From NCBI GenBank assembly GCA_965261955.1, contig CBDHEM010000069.1, positions 868,001-932,000 of the forward strand: a stretch of 64,000 nucleotides of DNA. The letters run 5' to 3'. Positions within the stretch are counted from its first letter, which is position 1, and each line of letters opens with the position of its first letter. The notes beneath the pieces are model-generated. The model was not told the DNA's origin, did not search any database, and saw only the letters and a list, made by a program, of their open reading frames with translations. Origin of the DNA: JABAAI01 sp965261955 (GTDB lineage: Bacteria > Spirochaetota > Leptospiria > Leptospirales > Leptonemataceae). Shown piece by piece: positions 8,677 through 18,043 of this stretch. Both the position numbers and the translations under genes were made by a program.

Positions 8677-9869
8677 ACATAGCCTTTCTCGATTGTTATG
8701 CTGGCATCTGTGGTTCTATGTTTGTAGGTGCCCTGTTAGATTCAGGTGTCAACTTTGAAGATCTAAAAAAAGAGTTACAAAAATTATCGATAACTGGATA
8801 CAAGCTTAATCAAAAAAAAGTTATTAAAAATGGAATCACTGGTACACTCTTTTCCGTCCAAACTGAAAAACAAAAAGAATGTCGGCATCTGAAAGATATT
8901 CAAACTCTCATAGAGAAAAGTGATCTTTCTCAGAAGATACAAACACAGGCAATACATATATTTTCCCTTTTAGCCAAAGCAGAAGCCAAAATACACAATT
9001 GCTCTCTCGAAGAAATTCATTTTCATGAAGTGGGAGCTGTTGATGCTATAATAGATATTATAGCTGTTTGTATTGGGGTTGATATGCTGGAAATAAAAGA
9101 ACTTTATTCTTCTCCCATTCACTTAGGAGTAGGGGAAACTACATGTGCACACGGTACACTTCCTATTCCAGCCCCAGCAACCCTAGAACTTTTACAAGGT
9201 ATGGAATGCTATAGTAAAGGTATTGAAGGAGAATTGACTACACCAACTGGTGCGGCTCTTTTAAAAGGTCTATACGTGAAACAAAGTACAGTACCCAAAA
9301 TGAAAATAGAACGCATCGGGTATGGTGCAGGTGAAAAAGATTTACCCATTTCTAACTTATTACGATTACGTCTAGGGAGTACACATAGCGATACTCATTA
9401 TGAAGATGAATATGAAACAGAAAATTTACTTTTACTAGAGTGTGGTATTGATGATATGAATCCAGAGATTTTGGTCCATCTCCGTGAAAGCCTTGAAAAA
9501 GAAGGTGCTCTAGAGGTTATGATCATTCCTGTTCAAATGAAAAAAGGAAGACCGGCTTACTTATTACGAATATTATGCCAACCCCTACAGGCAAAAATCA
9601 TCCGCCAACTCATTTTTGAAGAAAGTACGAGTCTTGGTGTTCGTTGCCAAAAAATAGAACGTTACGCTCTTCATAGAGAGAATACTACAGTCACTTTAAA
9701 AAATGGAGAGGTCAATGTAAAAGTAGCTTTTTATAATCAACGTCTTTGCAACATCTCTCCGGAGTATGAAAGTTGTAAATCTTATGCTCAATCAAACAAA
9801 CTTTCTCTTAAAAAAGTCTATACTATGGCAATCACACAAATTCAAACTGAGAAAAGATTTCAAAAATAA
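8673..9869 (+). CDS. larC: LarC, nickel insertion protein for the nickel-pincer cofactor
   Basis: LarC installs nickel into the pincer nucleotide in a CTP-dependent reaction. The 398-residue protein has the DUF111 layout: N-terminal FLDCYAGICGSMFVGALLDSG, the central EIHFHEVGAVDAIIDIIA with histidines and acidic residues, PIPAPATLELL and the block GELTTPTGAALL. The C-terminal part has LLECGIDDMNPEIL and KKGRPAYLL. It is read as one uninterrupted frame, whereas in some lactobacilli the gene needs a programmed frameshift between larC1 and larC2. Its ATG overlaps the larB stop. The next gene converges from the other strand 47 bases downstream. Confidence 0.93.
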   Translation: MNIAFLDCYAGICGSMFVGALLDSGVNFEDLKKELQKLSITGYKLNQKKVIKNGITGTLFSVQTEKQKECRHLKDIQTLIEKSDLSQKIQTQAIHIFSLLAKAEAKIHNCSLEEIHFHEVGAVDAIIDIIAVCIGVDMLEIKELYSSPIHLGVGETTCAHGTLPIPAPATLELLQGMECYSKGIEGELTTPTGAALLKGLYVKQSTVPKMKIERIGYGAGEKDLPISNLLRLRLGSTHSDTHYEDEYETENLLLLECGIDDMNPEILVHLRESLEKEGALEVMIIPVQMKKGRPAYLLRILCQPLQAKIIRQLIFEESTSLGVRCQKIERYALHRENTTVTLKNGEVNVKVAFYNQRLCNISPEYESCKSYAQSNKLSLKKVYTMAITQIQTEKRFQK

Positions 9870-9916
9870 AAACAGCTACAAGGGCTTAGCAGTTGAAAAA
9901 TTCATAAAGAAAATAT

Positions 9917-10204
9917 TTACTTTATGTTCTCGACAAAGGGTAAAAATTTTTGATTTGCATTCGTGTCTCTATTTTTTCTCAGAAAATCATAGCGAGCTAA
10001 AATTTCTTTTAAATAAAAATTCACTTCATTTACACAAGTCCCACAACCTTCAGTCACTCCAGTATAATCTGCTAATTCATCTATACACCTCACACCTTTT
10101 TTTTCCACAGCCTGAATAATATCTGAAAGATTTATCCCTATACACCGGCAAATCCAAGCAGAGTTTTCTTCATCTTTTGAAAATGTGTTGTTTTTCCATT
10201 CCAT
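9917..10204 (-). CDS. BFD-like [2Fe-2S] ferredoxin domain protein
   Basis: This 95-residue protein contains the four-cysteine pattern of bacterioferritin-associated ferredoxin-like domains: WICRCIG (two cysteines spaced by one residue) and, about 30 residues later, TEGCGTCVNEV (two cysteines spaced by two). Such domains hold a [2Fe-2S] cluster and also occur in nitrite reductase, NifU and copper chaperone proteins. A charged N-terminal stretch of 18 residues and a basic C-terminal tail surround the domain. It starts 20 bases after the biotin carboxylase gene, so it may be co-transcribed, but no functional link is evident. Confidence 0.82.
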   Translation of the reverse strand: MEWKNNTFSKDEENSAWICRCIGINLSDIIQAVEKKGVRCIDELADYTGVTEGCGTCVNEVNFYLKEILARYDFLRKNRDTNANQKFLPFVENIK

Positions 10205-10224
10205 TCTATCGAAGATGAAACTAC

Positions 10225-13071
10225 TTACCGTTTACTTAATGCCCAAATTTCCTCTGTATTTTTTTTTCGTTCCATTACTTTTTCCTCAGGACTTTTTTTG
10301 TGAAGAGTTTTTTCTACTTTGATACGAAAGAGAGGTTGGCCTTTCCTTACAATTTCCCCTTCCATTGTTGAATCAATCAAAATTTCTTCGACTATTCCAG
10401 AAAATTCAGCATGTATTTTATTAAACATTTTCATAACTTCAATAATGTAAATAGGATCTCCTATAGAAAAGTTGGTCCCCTGCTCCAAGTACGGAGGGGA
10501 ATCTGGTGTTTCTTTCGCATAAAACATACCACCTGTTTGAGCAACAATTGTATCTCCTGAACTCACAAGAGGAGGGGCAAGTACTCTTGTCGCTTTTTTT
10601 TGCTCTTCTTCTTCCATAAACAAAACAGGAAAAATTGGCTGGAGGTTATCATCTAAATTTATTTTTAACAAGTTAGACTGATGACCCGCCCAAATTAGGG
10701 AATCTAGAGACTCCATTCCTAATTGCCAACCTACATGAGCTCGATATGCATCATTTTGGGTATCCACAGGTAATGTCTCAAAATTACTAGCAATATTATC
10801 CCAATTTCGACTATCCTCATCAGCATTCTTTTGCGAAGATAGCTCTCCAAATTGCCTATAAAACCGTAAACCGTCTTCTAAAAGTAGCTGATCCTGTGGC
10901 CAAATACTATGAATCGGAATAGCATTTTCTCGGGCTTCAAGTCTCAAAAAAGAATATAAGTCTCCCAAAACATGAAGAGGATTTTTCTTCCAAAGAATTT
11001 GGTTATCAGAAAGATGAAATGCTTGATTTAAGTTATACATGAGCCAACCGGCACATACATGGGGGTGCTCTTGTAGTATTTTAAGAGGCCGTAAGATAAG
11101 CATTTGCTTACGATTCAATATTTCTATACCAACATCTCCATAATTTTTAAATGCATTTTCTTTTAAAAGAAACCAAATATGTTCCAAATCGATTTTTTCT
11201 AGTTCCACTGCCAAATTACCTACAGCACAAAGGTAAGGAGGAACAAAGTTTGTATTCGGCTTGAAAAGAGGATGTAAGCCCAAACAAAAGTGAAGAAAAC
11301 CATAATGAAAGTCTCTATTGGTCTGGAGGTCTGGCCCCGTAATTTCCATGCAACGCAATATTTCCGCTAATGATTGTAAGGTAGCCTTTCGGCTTTTTCC
11401 ACTGCTGACTATCAAAGCTATATTTGAATCGTAAGCTCCGGCCAAATAATAAGGAATAAATTCATTCGTATCTTTATTTACAAAACTAATCCCTTGATCA
11501 TCTCTGAGCTCTTCCGGTAACGGAGGAGACCAGTAATCAATAATACCACCAGCAGAAGGTTGTAAAGCAGAGTTCTGTGCATTTAAACGTATTTCGCCTC
11601 CAGAAATATTGTGTTCAATCCTCTCCGGTTTTGGCAAGTTTTTACCAAAAACAGCAATCAGCGCCATCGCATGGACTAGAGTATCCACTTCAAAAAAATC
11701 ACCTGAGTTGTTAGGATTGACAAAGCGCAATAAATAAACCATTTCGCTAACGCGGTGTTCTACTTGTATACGCGTGTTCATCTCCATAAAATAAAAAGTA
11801 TCTTCACTCACAATAGTTTCAAAGGTTGAAGCAGAATCTAAATGAACTGCTTTCCCAAAACGAATAGCTTGGTCTTCCATTTCTATTAAAATCTCATAGT
11901 CTTTGGATAAGAGCTTGGCAAGGCTTTCTTCTTTATTTTTTTTTGCTAAATTAATTTCATGAATTAATAATTCTTTTGTTAAAGATAATTCGACTAGTTT
12001 TTGCTCATGCATTTGCAAACTACAATCCCTACCCCCCATGGAAATACACCAGTCTCCATTCCCCAAAAGTTGTATCTCGTTATGACGGATATTCTCTATA
12101 TTGAGTTCCATAAGAAAATTTTTGTTATCACCTTCACCCATCACTTTTGCTTCGGAAAGCACTTCAAGAACGGCAGCAGGAATTTGATCTTCTCTTTCAA
12201 CTATCCTTTGCCCTTTACCGCCACCACCACCTATGTACTTGAGTCGCAAACGATGATTAGGATGCTTTTTCAGTATTTCAGAACCTCTTTTACAAGCTTC
12301 TTCTTGAATCTCTTCTAGGGAAATCAAACCAATACCTTTTTTGTAACCCTCTTGCAAAAGGGATTCGGCATACTCCTCTATGTTGCTTTCTTTTGCAGAA
12401 GCATTCAGTTGATGTTTCTCAGCTAATTGATCCAATTCTTTTTTGTGGGAACCCTTTTTTGAAAGCAAAGTTAATGCGGCAATATTATCTACACCAGGCG
12501 TTACAGATATATTTAGTTTACGAGCAATCATCTTCGCTGTGTCTTTTGTACCTGCAGTACGATGAACACCTGACGCAGGCCCCATAAAACGAAGACCGGC
12601 TATCTCTATAGATTCCACAAAACCAGCATCTTCTGCCATAAAACCATAACCAGCAAAAATGTACTCATATTTATGCTCTTTGGCAATTTGGATAATTGTG
12701 TCGATACATTTACTACGTTCTACTTGATTAGTGCCACTATAGTCTTGGATAAAATATACACGCTTGGGATCGATTATACGCCACTCCGGTGCACGAGTAT
12801 ATTGATAAACGATAGAATCTTTTTCGGAAAGGAGTATTCCACAAAAAGCTCCTCTTTCTTGTAAAACTTGGACCGCTTCTAAACGAATAGGTCCACGGCA
12901 CACAATGAGGACATGGATACCAGAAATATCAAAAGACGAACTCCATTCAGATCTAAACTTTGGTTTTGTTGACGTTTGTGCTGACACTTGTATTGAACGC
13001 TTTATCGACACCCTTGTAGTGTCAAGTTTTGTCTGCGTTAATCTATCCGAAAGATTATTTTGATCTGCCAA
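10225..13071 (-). CDS. stand-alone biotin carboxylase with C-terminal biotinyl domain
   Basis: This 948-residue protein joins a biotin carboxylase (ATP-grasp) and a biotin carrier domain but has no carboxyltransferase. The N-terminal domain starts at about residue 52 (VLIVCRGPIRLEAVQVLQERG). The ATP-grasp glycine loop is KYIGGGGGKGQRIV (about 270-290), and catalytic-face motifs include FMEMNTRIQVEH, where the arginine and glutamate are typical. The biotinyl lysine lies in EVMKMFNKI (about residue 890). About 50 extra residues at 200-250 lie before the glycine loop, more than in AccC. A separate carboxyltransferase must supply the acyl acceptor, for instance acetyl- or propionyl-CoA. The best start is a TTG without a clear ribosome site. 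Confidence 0.82.
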   Translation of the reverse strand: MADQNNLSDRLTQTKLDTTRVSIKRSIQVSAQTSTKPKFRSEWSSSFDISGIHVLIVCRGPIRLEAVQVLQERGAFCGILLSEKDSIVYQYTRAPEWRIIDPKRVYFIQDYSGTNQVERSKCIDTIIQIAKEHKYEYIFAGYGFMAEDAGFVESIEIAGLRFMGPASGVHRTAGTKDTAKMIARKLNISVTPGVDNIAALTLLSKKGSHKKELDQLAEKHQLNASAKESNIEEYAESLLQEGYKKGIGLISLEEIQEEACKRGSEILKKHPNHRLRLKYIGGGGGKGQRIVEREDQIPAAVLEVLSEAKVMGEGDNKNFLMELNIENIRHNEIQLLGNGDWCISMGGRDCSLQMHEQKLVELSLTKELLIHEINLAKKNKEESLAKLLSKDYEILIEMEDQAIRFGKAVHLDSASTFETIVSEDTFYFMEMNTRIQVEHRVSEMVYLLRFVNPNNSGDFFEVDTLVHAMALIAVFGKNLPKPERIEHNISGGEIRLNAQNSALQPSAGGIIDYWSPPLPEELRDDQGISFVNKDTNEFIPYYLAGAYDSNIALIVSSGKSRKATLQSLAEILRCMEITGPDLQTNRDFHYGFLHFCLGLHPLFKPNTNFVPPYLCAVGNLAVELEKIDLEHIWFLLKENAFKNYGDVGIEILNRKQMLILRPLKILQEHPHVCAGWLMYNLNQAFHLSDNQILWKKNPLHVLGDLYSFLRLEARENAIPIHSIWPQDQLLLEDGLRFYRQFGELSSQKNADEDSRNWDNIASNFETLPVDTQNDAYRAHVGWQLGMESLDSLIWAGHQSNLLKINLDDNLQPIFPVLFMEEEEQKKATRVLAPPLVSSGDTIVAQTGGMFYAKETPDSPPYLEQGTNFSIGDPIYIIEVMKMFNKIHAEFSGIVEEILIDSTMEGEIVRKGQPLFRIKVEKTLHKKSPEEKVMERKKNTEEIWALSKR

Positions 13072-13095
13072 AAAATAATAAAAGCCATAACAAGA

Positions 13096-14976
13096 TTAAG
13101 AATACATACTTTCTATTAAATTCCCATACTTCTCTGTCACAACATGGCGTTTTATTTTAAATAAGTTTGTTAACTCTTCACCCACAACAAAAGGTTCCTC
13201 TAATAAACGGCAATCTATAATTCTCTCGAAAGGCTTAAAACCATTTTGGCTATTCACAATAGATTTGATTTCCTTCTGGACCTCTTTATAGGCCCTAGCC
13301 TGACTAGCTATTTCCTTGTGACTTTTTCCAAACTCAGTAAGCCCTTCTATGGAAGGGACAACAAGGCAGGTAAGAAATTTTTGATCTTGTCCAACAACAA
13401 TACAATTTTCAATTAAATCCGACTGTAGAAGCTTACCTTCTATAGGAACAGGCTCAACATTTTCTCCGCCCAAAAGAACGATTGTTTCTTTAGAGCGTCC
13501 TACAATTTTCAAGGTATTATTATAGGTAACCACACCTAAATCACCCGTATTCATCCAACCATCTCGTAATGTTTTTTCTGTAGCCTCAGGGTTTCTATAA
13601 TAACCCTTCATGATTTGATCGGCCTTAACATGCACTTCACCCTTACGCCCTCGGATATCCGGATAAATAATTTGACCGCTTTCCACATCCATCAAACGTA
13701 ATTGAACCGTAGGCCAAATAGCACCAACAGATCCTATAGCTAAATTGGAAGGGGTACGAATAGCTAACGCAGCGGATGTCTCTGTCATGCCATATCCCTC
13801 ATAAATAGCAATACCTATGTTATTGAAAAAAAGGTCCACATGTAAGGGTAAAGCACCGCCACCCGATACAGAAAAGCGTAAGCAACCTCCCATAGCTTTG
13901 CGAATTTTCCGTAAAACAACGAAATTAAAAAGAGCATATGGCAACACGAGTAAAAGAACACGCAAGAGATGGTAGGGGGCACGTAAAAAAATGGAAACAA
14001 AAGCATTTCTACCATCAAGATCAAGCATATGGCCTTTCAGAAAACGAAGAGAAGCTTTATAATGATGAGCAAGAAAATACGCTATACGAAACAGTGAACA
14101 AGCAAGTGGTGACCCAGCATAAACTTTTTTCATAAGCCCATGGTAAATGTTTTCCCAAAGTCGAGGAGCAGATGCCATAATACTGGGGCGTACAAAAATC
14201 AAATCTTCCTTAATACTTCTTATGTTTGTATAATAAGTTGATCCTCCTTTCGAAAGAGTAACCATTTCAATTATTCGTTCAAAGATGTGCCAAACTGGTA
14301 AAATAGAAAGGGCTCTATCCGTTTTTGCTAATAGAAGAGGAATCGTTCTTATTGGAGCCATTATGTTTCCATGAGTCAGCATCACACCTTTAGGAGATCC
14401 TGTTGTCCCAGAAGTATAAATCAATGTACACAAATCCTCTGATTTAGTCTGTTCTATTCGCTCCTCAACTCGCCTATCCCCTCCTTCACGTAATTGTTTT
14501 CCTTTTTCAATTAGCTTATACATGCCTATTGTATTCTCTTTTTGATCTTCTTGAGAATCCATAACAACGATATGACGTACATCAGTAAGTTTACTTTTAT
14601 TTTTTAAAAGTTTGCTTAACATACTTGCATGCTCTACAAAAACAAATTTAGTTCCTGCATGGGGGAGTATGTACTGAATATCTTGATCCGTAACATCTAT
14701 ACCCCGAGGCACATCTACTGCCCCACAAAGCTGTATCCCATAATTTGCTATAATCCATTCTAAACGATTATCTGCGAGTAGCCCCACATGGTCTTTAGCT
14801 GACACTCCTAAATCAATCAGCCCCGTAGCTAGAGCAACACCCATGTCATAGAGCTCTGCATAGTTAGGACCACTAAAGCTTCCACCATTTTTTGTAAGAA
14901 AAGATGGATTATCTGCATACTCTCTGGCAACAAAGGAGTACAACTGGGCTACATTTTTTATTTCTTTCATATTCAT
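13096..14976 (-). CDS. long-chain acyl-CoA synthetase (AMP-binding family)
   Basis: This enzyme activates a fatty acid with ATP and CoA through an acyl-adenylate. The family P-loop TLIYTSGTTGSPKGVMLTHGN (about residues 185-205), the YEGYGMTETSAAL motif and the WMNTGDLGV plus GRSKETIVLLGGENVEP stretches are present. A hydrophobic segment LLRVLLLVLPYALFNFVVL between them suggests membrane association, as in bacterial FadD15-like proteins. The frame extends upstream to 15069, but the start at 14976 matches the usual N-terminus (MNMKEIKNVAQLY) and has GAGGT 13 bases ahead. It is divergent from pyrF with about 86 bases between starts and lies directly upstream of the biotin carboxylase, suggesting a lipid-metabolism operon. 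Confidence 0.88.
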   Translation of the reverse strand: MNMKEIKNVAQLYSFVAREYADNPSFLTKNGGSFSGPNYAELYDMGVALATGLIDLGVSAKDHVGLLADNRLEWIIANYGIQLCGAVDVPRGIDVTDQDIQYILPHAGTKFVFVEHASMLSKLLKNKSKLTDVRHIVVMDSQEDQKENTIGMYKLIEKGKQLREGGDRRVEERIEQTKSEDLCTLIYTSGTTGSPKGVMLTHGNIMAPIRTIPLLLAKTDRALSILPVWHIFERIIEMVTLSKGGSTYYTNIRSIKEDLIFVRPSIMASAPRLWENIYHGLMKKVYAGSPLACSLFRIAYFLAHHYKASLRFLKGHMLDLDGRNAFVSIFLRAPYHLLRVLLLVLPYALFNFVVLRKIRKAMGGCLRFSVSGGGALPLHVDLFFNNIGIAIYEGYGMTETSAALAIRTPSNLAIGSVGAIWPTVQLRLMDVESGQIIYPDIRGRKGEVHVKADQIMKGYYRNPEATEKTLRDGWMNTGDLGVVTYNNTLKIVGRSKETIVLLGGENVEPVPIEGKLLQSDLIENCIVVGQDQKFLTCLVVPSIEGLTEFGKSHKEIASQARAYKEVQKEIKSIVNSQNGFKPFERIIDCRLLEEPFVVGEELTNLFKIKRHVVTEKYGNLIESMYS

Positions 14977-15062
14977 AGTGACAATTTCTACCTCAAAGTC
15001 AGCAAAATCACATCTTGGACTTGCCAAACAAGAACATGCCCAAGCAGTGTCATTTGTCTGGT

Positions 15063-15899
15063 ATGTCAACTTTTTTCAATACCTATAAAAAAAAGAAAGA
15101 GAAAATACAATCTCTTCTATGTGTTGGATTAGACCCGGAGCCTAGGCTATTACCTAAAGGCTACGATGGTTACGATGACCAAAATGGCCAAAATGGAGAT
15201 ATTGCTTCTTGTTATACATTTTTGGAAGACATTATAGAAGCAACAGCTCCATTCTGTATAGCATATAAGGCCAATTGTGCTTTTTTTGAGGCTCTAGGGC
15301 CAAAGGGTATGGAGTTTTTTTATAATGTTATTCAAATGGTAAAAGAAAAGGCTCCAGATTCACTCTTCATTTCGGATGCAAAGCGAGGGGATGTTGAACA
15401 TAGTGCCAAGGCCTATGCCCATGCTTTTTTTGGAAAATTGAATAGCGATGCAATCACTGTAAACCCCTATATAGGTATGGATTGTATTGAGCCTTTTTTA
15501 ACCTATAAAAAAAAAGCAACCATGGTTTTATGTCACACATCAAATAGGGGAGCACACTATTTTCAAAGTAAAGGGGAAACACCTCTCTACCTTGAAGTAG
15601 CCAAAGCCGTAGCAGAACGAAATCGAACAGCAAAAAATCTTTGGTTGGTTGTGGGAGCAACACAGGATAAAAAAAAACTGAATTTCATCCGAGAGATGGC
15701 TCCAGAGGTTCCCTTTCTCATCCCAGGTGTTGGTAGGCAAGGAGGAGATTTGAAGAAATGTCTGGATGCTGTTGGCAATAACGTTTTGATTAATGTTGGC
15801 CGTAGCCTACTCTATTCTGCAAAAAAAAGAGAAAACGTTTTTTCTGAAGTGCAAAAAGAGTGTGAAACTTTACTGGCTTCTTTCCAGACATATTTATGA
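15063..15899 (+). CDS. pyrF: orotidine 5'-phosphate decarboxylase, type 2
   Basis: PyrF converts orotidine monophosphate to UMP, the last step of de novo pyrimidine synthesis. The 278-residue length and the motifs belong to the type 2 subfamily: LCVGLDPEPRLLP at the N-terminus, the catalytic SDAKRGDVEHSA with its Asp-Lys-Asp arrangement, and the phosphate loop FLIPGVGRQGGD. The ATG at 15063 is chosen because the upstream extension runs into the leader of the divergent synthetase and is not family-like. The stop overlaps the following transporter start by 4 bases. Confidence 0.93.
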   Translation: MSTFFNTYKKKKEKIQSLLCVGLDPEPRLLPKGYDGYDDQNGQNGDIASCYTFLEDIIEATAPFCIAYKANCAFFEALGPKGMEFFYNVIQMVKEKAPDSLFISDAKRGDVEHSAKAYAHAFFGKLNSDAITVNPYIGMDCIEPFLTYKKKATMVLCHTSNRGAHYFQSKGETPLYLEVAKAVAERNRTAKNLWLVVGATQDKKKLNFIREMAPEVPFLIPGVGRQGGDLKKCLDAVGNNVLINVGRSLLYSAKKRENVFSEVQKECETLLASFQTYL

Positions 15900-17209
15900 A
15901 CCCAAGCTTTCAGAAAAAATTTGGATATTTAGATCATACGAGAATCCGTAGTCCTATTCAATTGAAAGAATTTCGTTTTTTTATTGCAGCTAGATTTTTC
16001 ATTACTTTTAGCTTTCATAGCCTACACGTAACCGTAAGCTGGCAAATACTAGAGCTTACGAATAGTCCTCTTGCCCTAGGTTTACTAGGCGCCATAGAAT
16101 TTGTTCCTAATTTTATTTTAGCATTTTTTGGAGGACATTTGGCGGATCGCTACTCAAAGCGAAAGATATTGCTCTTTTGCATTAGTGGAATTCTCCTATG
16201 TAGCATCATCCTTTTTATCTTTAGTCTTGACTTACTTTTGATTAAAAGTAAATCAATGAATGTCAGTTTCATATATGGGATTATGATTCTTGTTGGTATG
16301 GTACGTGGCTTTTATGCTCCTGCTGCACTTTCTTTTATGTCAAGCATCACCCCACAGAGACTTTACCCAAAATCTTCTGCATGGAATAGTGCCATCTGGC
16401 AAACAGCTTCCATGACAGGCCCTGCGATAGGAGGGCTTCTTTATGCCCAAACGGAAGCGGCGGGTGCCCATTGCCTAAACGTCGTTTTATTGGGAATTTC
16501 TTTTGGTTTAATGTTTTGTATACAGACAAAAGGCATACTAGAGAAAAATCAAAACTCAGAAAATTTTCTAAAAGGCATACGCAAAGGACTTAAATTTGTA
16601 TATAAACAAAGAGCACTTTCAGGGGCTTTACTTCTGGATCTTTTTGCCGTACTCTTTGGAGGGGCCGTTGCCCTGCTCCCTATTTTTGCGGATACAATAC
16701 TCAAGACAGGACCTGCTGGTTTGGGATTTCTGCGGGCAGCACCAGCTGTAGGTGCTTTTTTAACAGCTATTTTTCTAGTTCGCCGACCACCTCTAAAAAA
16801 CACAGGAAGAACGTTACTATATTCAGTATGTGGTTTTGGTTTTTGTATGTTCCTTTTTGCTTTTTCAGAGAATTTTTATCTTTCTCTCTTTCTCCTTTTT
16901 ATAAGTGGAATTTTTGACTCTGTAAGCGTGATTGTTCGCTCCACAATGGTGCAAATTCTCACTCCAGATAATATGCGAGGTAGAGTGGCAGCCATCAATT
17001 TTATTTTTATCACATCATCTAATGAGCTAGGAGCTCTAGAATCTGGTGTTTCTGCTCATCTACTAGGTACAGTAAATTCTGTTTGGATAGGAGGTTTTCT
17101 CACACAAGCAGTTGTTGTTTTCATTGCTTATTTTTTCCCAGAGCTACGAAAACTAGAAATATGCCATTATAAAAATATACAAAATGAAAAATCTCAGGGC
17201 TTTGCATAG
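15896..17209 (+). CDS. MFS transporter (MFS_3/EntS-like)
   Basis: This 437-residue membrane protein has about 11-12 hydrophobic helices and the major facilitator loop motif GGHLADRYSKRKILL (about residues 81-95) between helices 2 and 3. The helix 4-5 region has YAPAALSFMSSITP, and the second half has MRGRVAAINFIF. The pattern recalls the EntS/enterobactin exporter subfamily (MFS_3), which includes many uncharacterised exporters. It is translationally coupled to pyrF through a 4-base overlap. No substrate can be assigned from sequence. Confidence 0.8.
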   Translation: MNPSFQKKFGYLDHTRIRSPIQLKEFRFFIAARFFITFSFHSLHVTVSWQILELTNSPLALGLLGAIEFVPNFILAFFGGHLADRYSKRKILLFCISGILLCSIILFIFSLDLLLIKSKSMNVSFIYGIMILVGMVRGFYAPAALSFMSSITPQRLYPKSSAWNSAIWQTASMTGPAIGGLLYAQTEAAGAHCLNVVLLGISFGLMFCIQTKGILEKNQNSENFLKGIRKGLKFVYKQRALSGALLLDLFAVLFGGAVALLPIFADTILKTGPAGLGFLRAAPAVGAFLTAIFLVRRPPLKNTGRTLLYSVCGFGFCMFLFAFSENFYLSLFLLFISGIFDSVSVIVRSTMVQILTPDNMRGRVAAINFIFITSSNELGALESGVSAHLLGTVNSVWIGGFLTQAVVVFIAYFFPELRKLEICHYKNIQNEKSQGFA

Positions 17210-17264
17210 CTTTATAGATACCCATAAAAAACTTTTATTTTGAAATTTTCTGATATAATTTATT

Positions 17265-17536
17265 GGAATTGTTGCAAAAGTAATCATAATTAGGCCATAA
17301 ATAAGATTTCTGTACAAAAATTTCCGGAGCCGTTATTTTTATAGATAAGGTAGAATACCTTTTTTGGAAGGCTTTACCAAAGCAAAGTTAGGGGAAAGCC
17401 CTCAATTTGAAGGCCGCGAAAAAAACAAGGCTCATATATTCTTTCTGCCTCCATAGGGTTAACATAATTTAAAGTAGACTATCCACTATTTTGGGAGAGT
17501 ATTAGTGTGCTAAAATTAAACTTTTGCAACAACTCC
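17265..17536. repeat. 272-bp element with 17-bp terminal inverted repeats
   Basis: The left end reads GGAATTGTTGCAAAAGT and the right end is its reverse complement with one mismatch. No open frame of useful length lies between. The ends resemble those of small IS5- or IS6-type insertion sequences, and similar ends occur at 18331, 38729, 48198, 48428, 60863 and 63235. It is best read as a non-autonomous or gutted insertion sequence. No clear target duplication was found. Confidence 0.6.
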
Positions 17537-17548
17537 ATTTTTATAGCA

Positions 17549-17713
17549 TTATAGTTTAGCCCTTAGCTGTTCTGTTATTTCTATCTTTTTTTCTATACCA
17601 ATGTCTTTACGATTTAATTTTTTGGACTCGCTCAGTGTTGTACCACCACCTACAAAAGGGTCTAAAATCTTATCTCCCTCATTTGTGAACACTTTAATGA
17701 ACCATTCTGGAAG
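17549..17713 (-). pseudogene. remnant of a DNA methyltransferase (N6/N4-Mtase family), C-terminal end
   Basis: The minus strand encodes about 54 residues ending at a TAA: it starts with PEWFIKVFTNEGDKILDPF and continues VGGGTTLSESKKLNRKDIGIE. The stretch D-P-F-x-G-x-G-T-T followed by a basic helix and IGIE is the AdoMet-binding motif I region found near the C-terminus of beta-class DNA methyltransferases. A stop codon lies just upstream in frame and no catalytic (D/S)PP(Y/W) motif is visible, so only the tail of the gene survives. It sits between two repeat elements, which probably delivered or destroyed it. No cognate restriction enzyme is recognisable. Confidence 0.75.
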
Positions 17714-17716
17714 CTA

Positions 17717-18043
17717 TAGAGGGCTGGCAGTAATGTAGAAAGTAGAATTTTAGTTTGTGGCTTTTTGGCATGATCACAAAAAACTAATCTCATAATGAAC
17801 AAAAAATAGGCTTTCTAACCCAAATACCAGCCTAAACTGGGACTGGTGTAAAATACAGAAAAATAAGAAAATACACATCTAAAATGCTTTAAATAGACGA
17901 TTTATAGCACTCTATTTACGTTTCGTAACGGTTCCATGTTGGAAGACATCTTCAGATTTATTATTGTAATACAGGCTAATCCAAAATGAATATTTACTGA
18001 AAAGCCACAAACGAGATTTCTATCGATTACTGTCCAGCCCTCT
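17717..18043. repeat. 327-bp inverted-repeat element (MITE-like)
   Basis: The two ends form long imperfect inverted repeats of about 45 bases. The left begins AGAGGGCTGG followed by CAGTAAT; the right is CAGCCCTCT preceded by ATTACTGTC. Both arms also carry a matching GTTTGTGGCTTTT block at their inner ends (about 17753-17765 and 18000-18012). About 230 bases lie between them with no convincing frame. Its ends differ from the GTTGCAAAA repeats around it, so it is a second element type. Confidence 0.55.

Noticed and set aside
15015..15062. Longer PyrF start
   Set aside because: The extra 16 residues are not family-like and fall in the leader shared with the divergent synthetase.
17911..18000. 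Possible C-terminal peptide of a restriction or methylase protein on the minus strand
   Set aside because: The short frame reads plausibly but is too short and lies within the inverted-repeat element, so I could not assign it.
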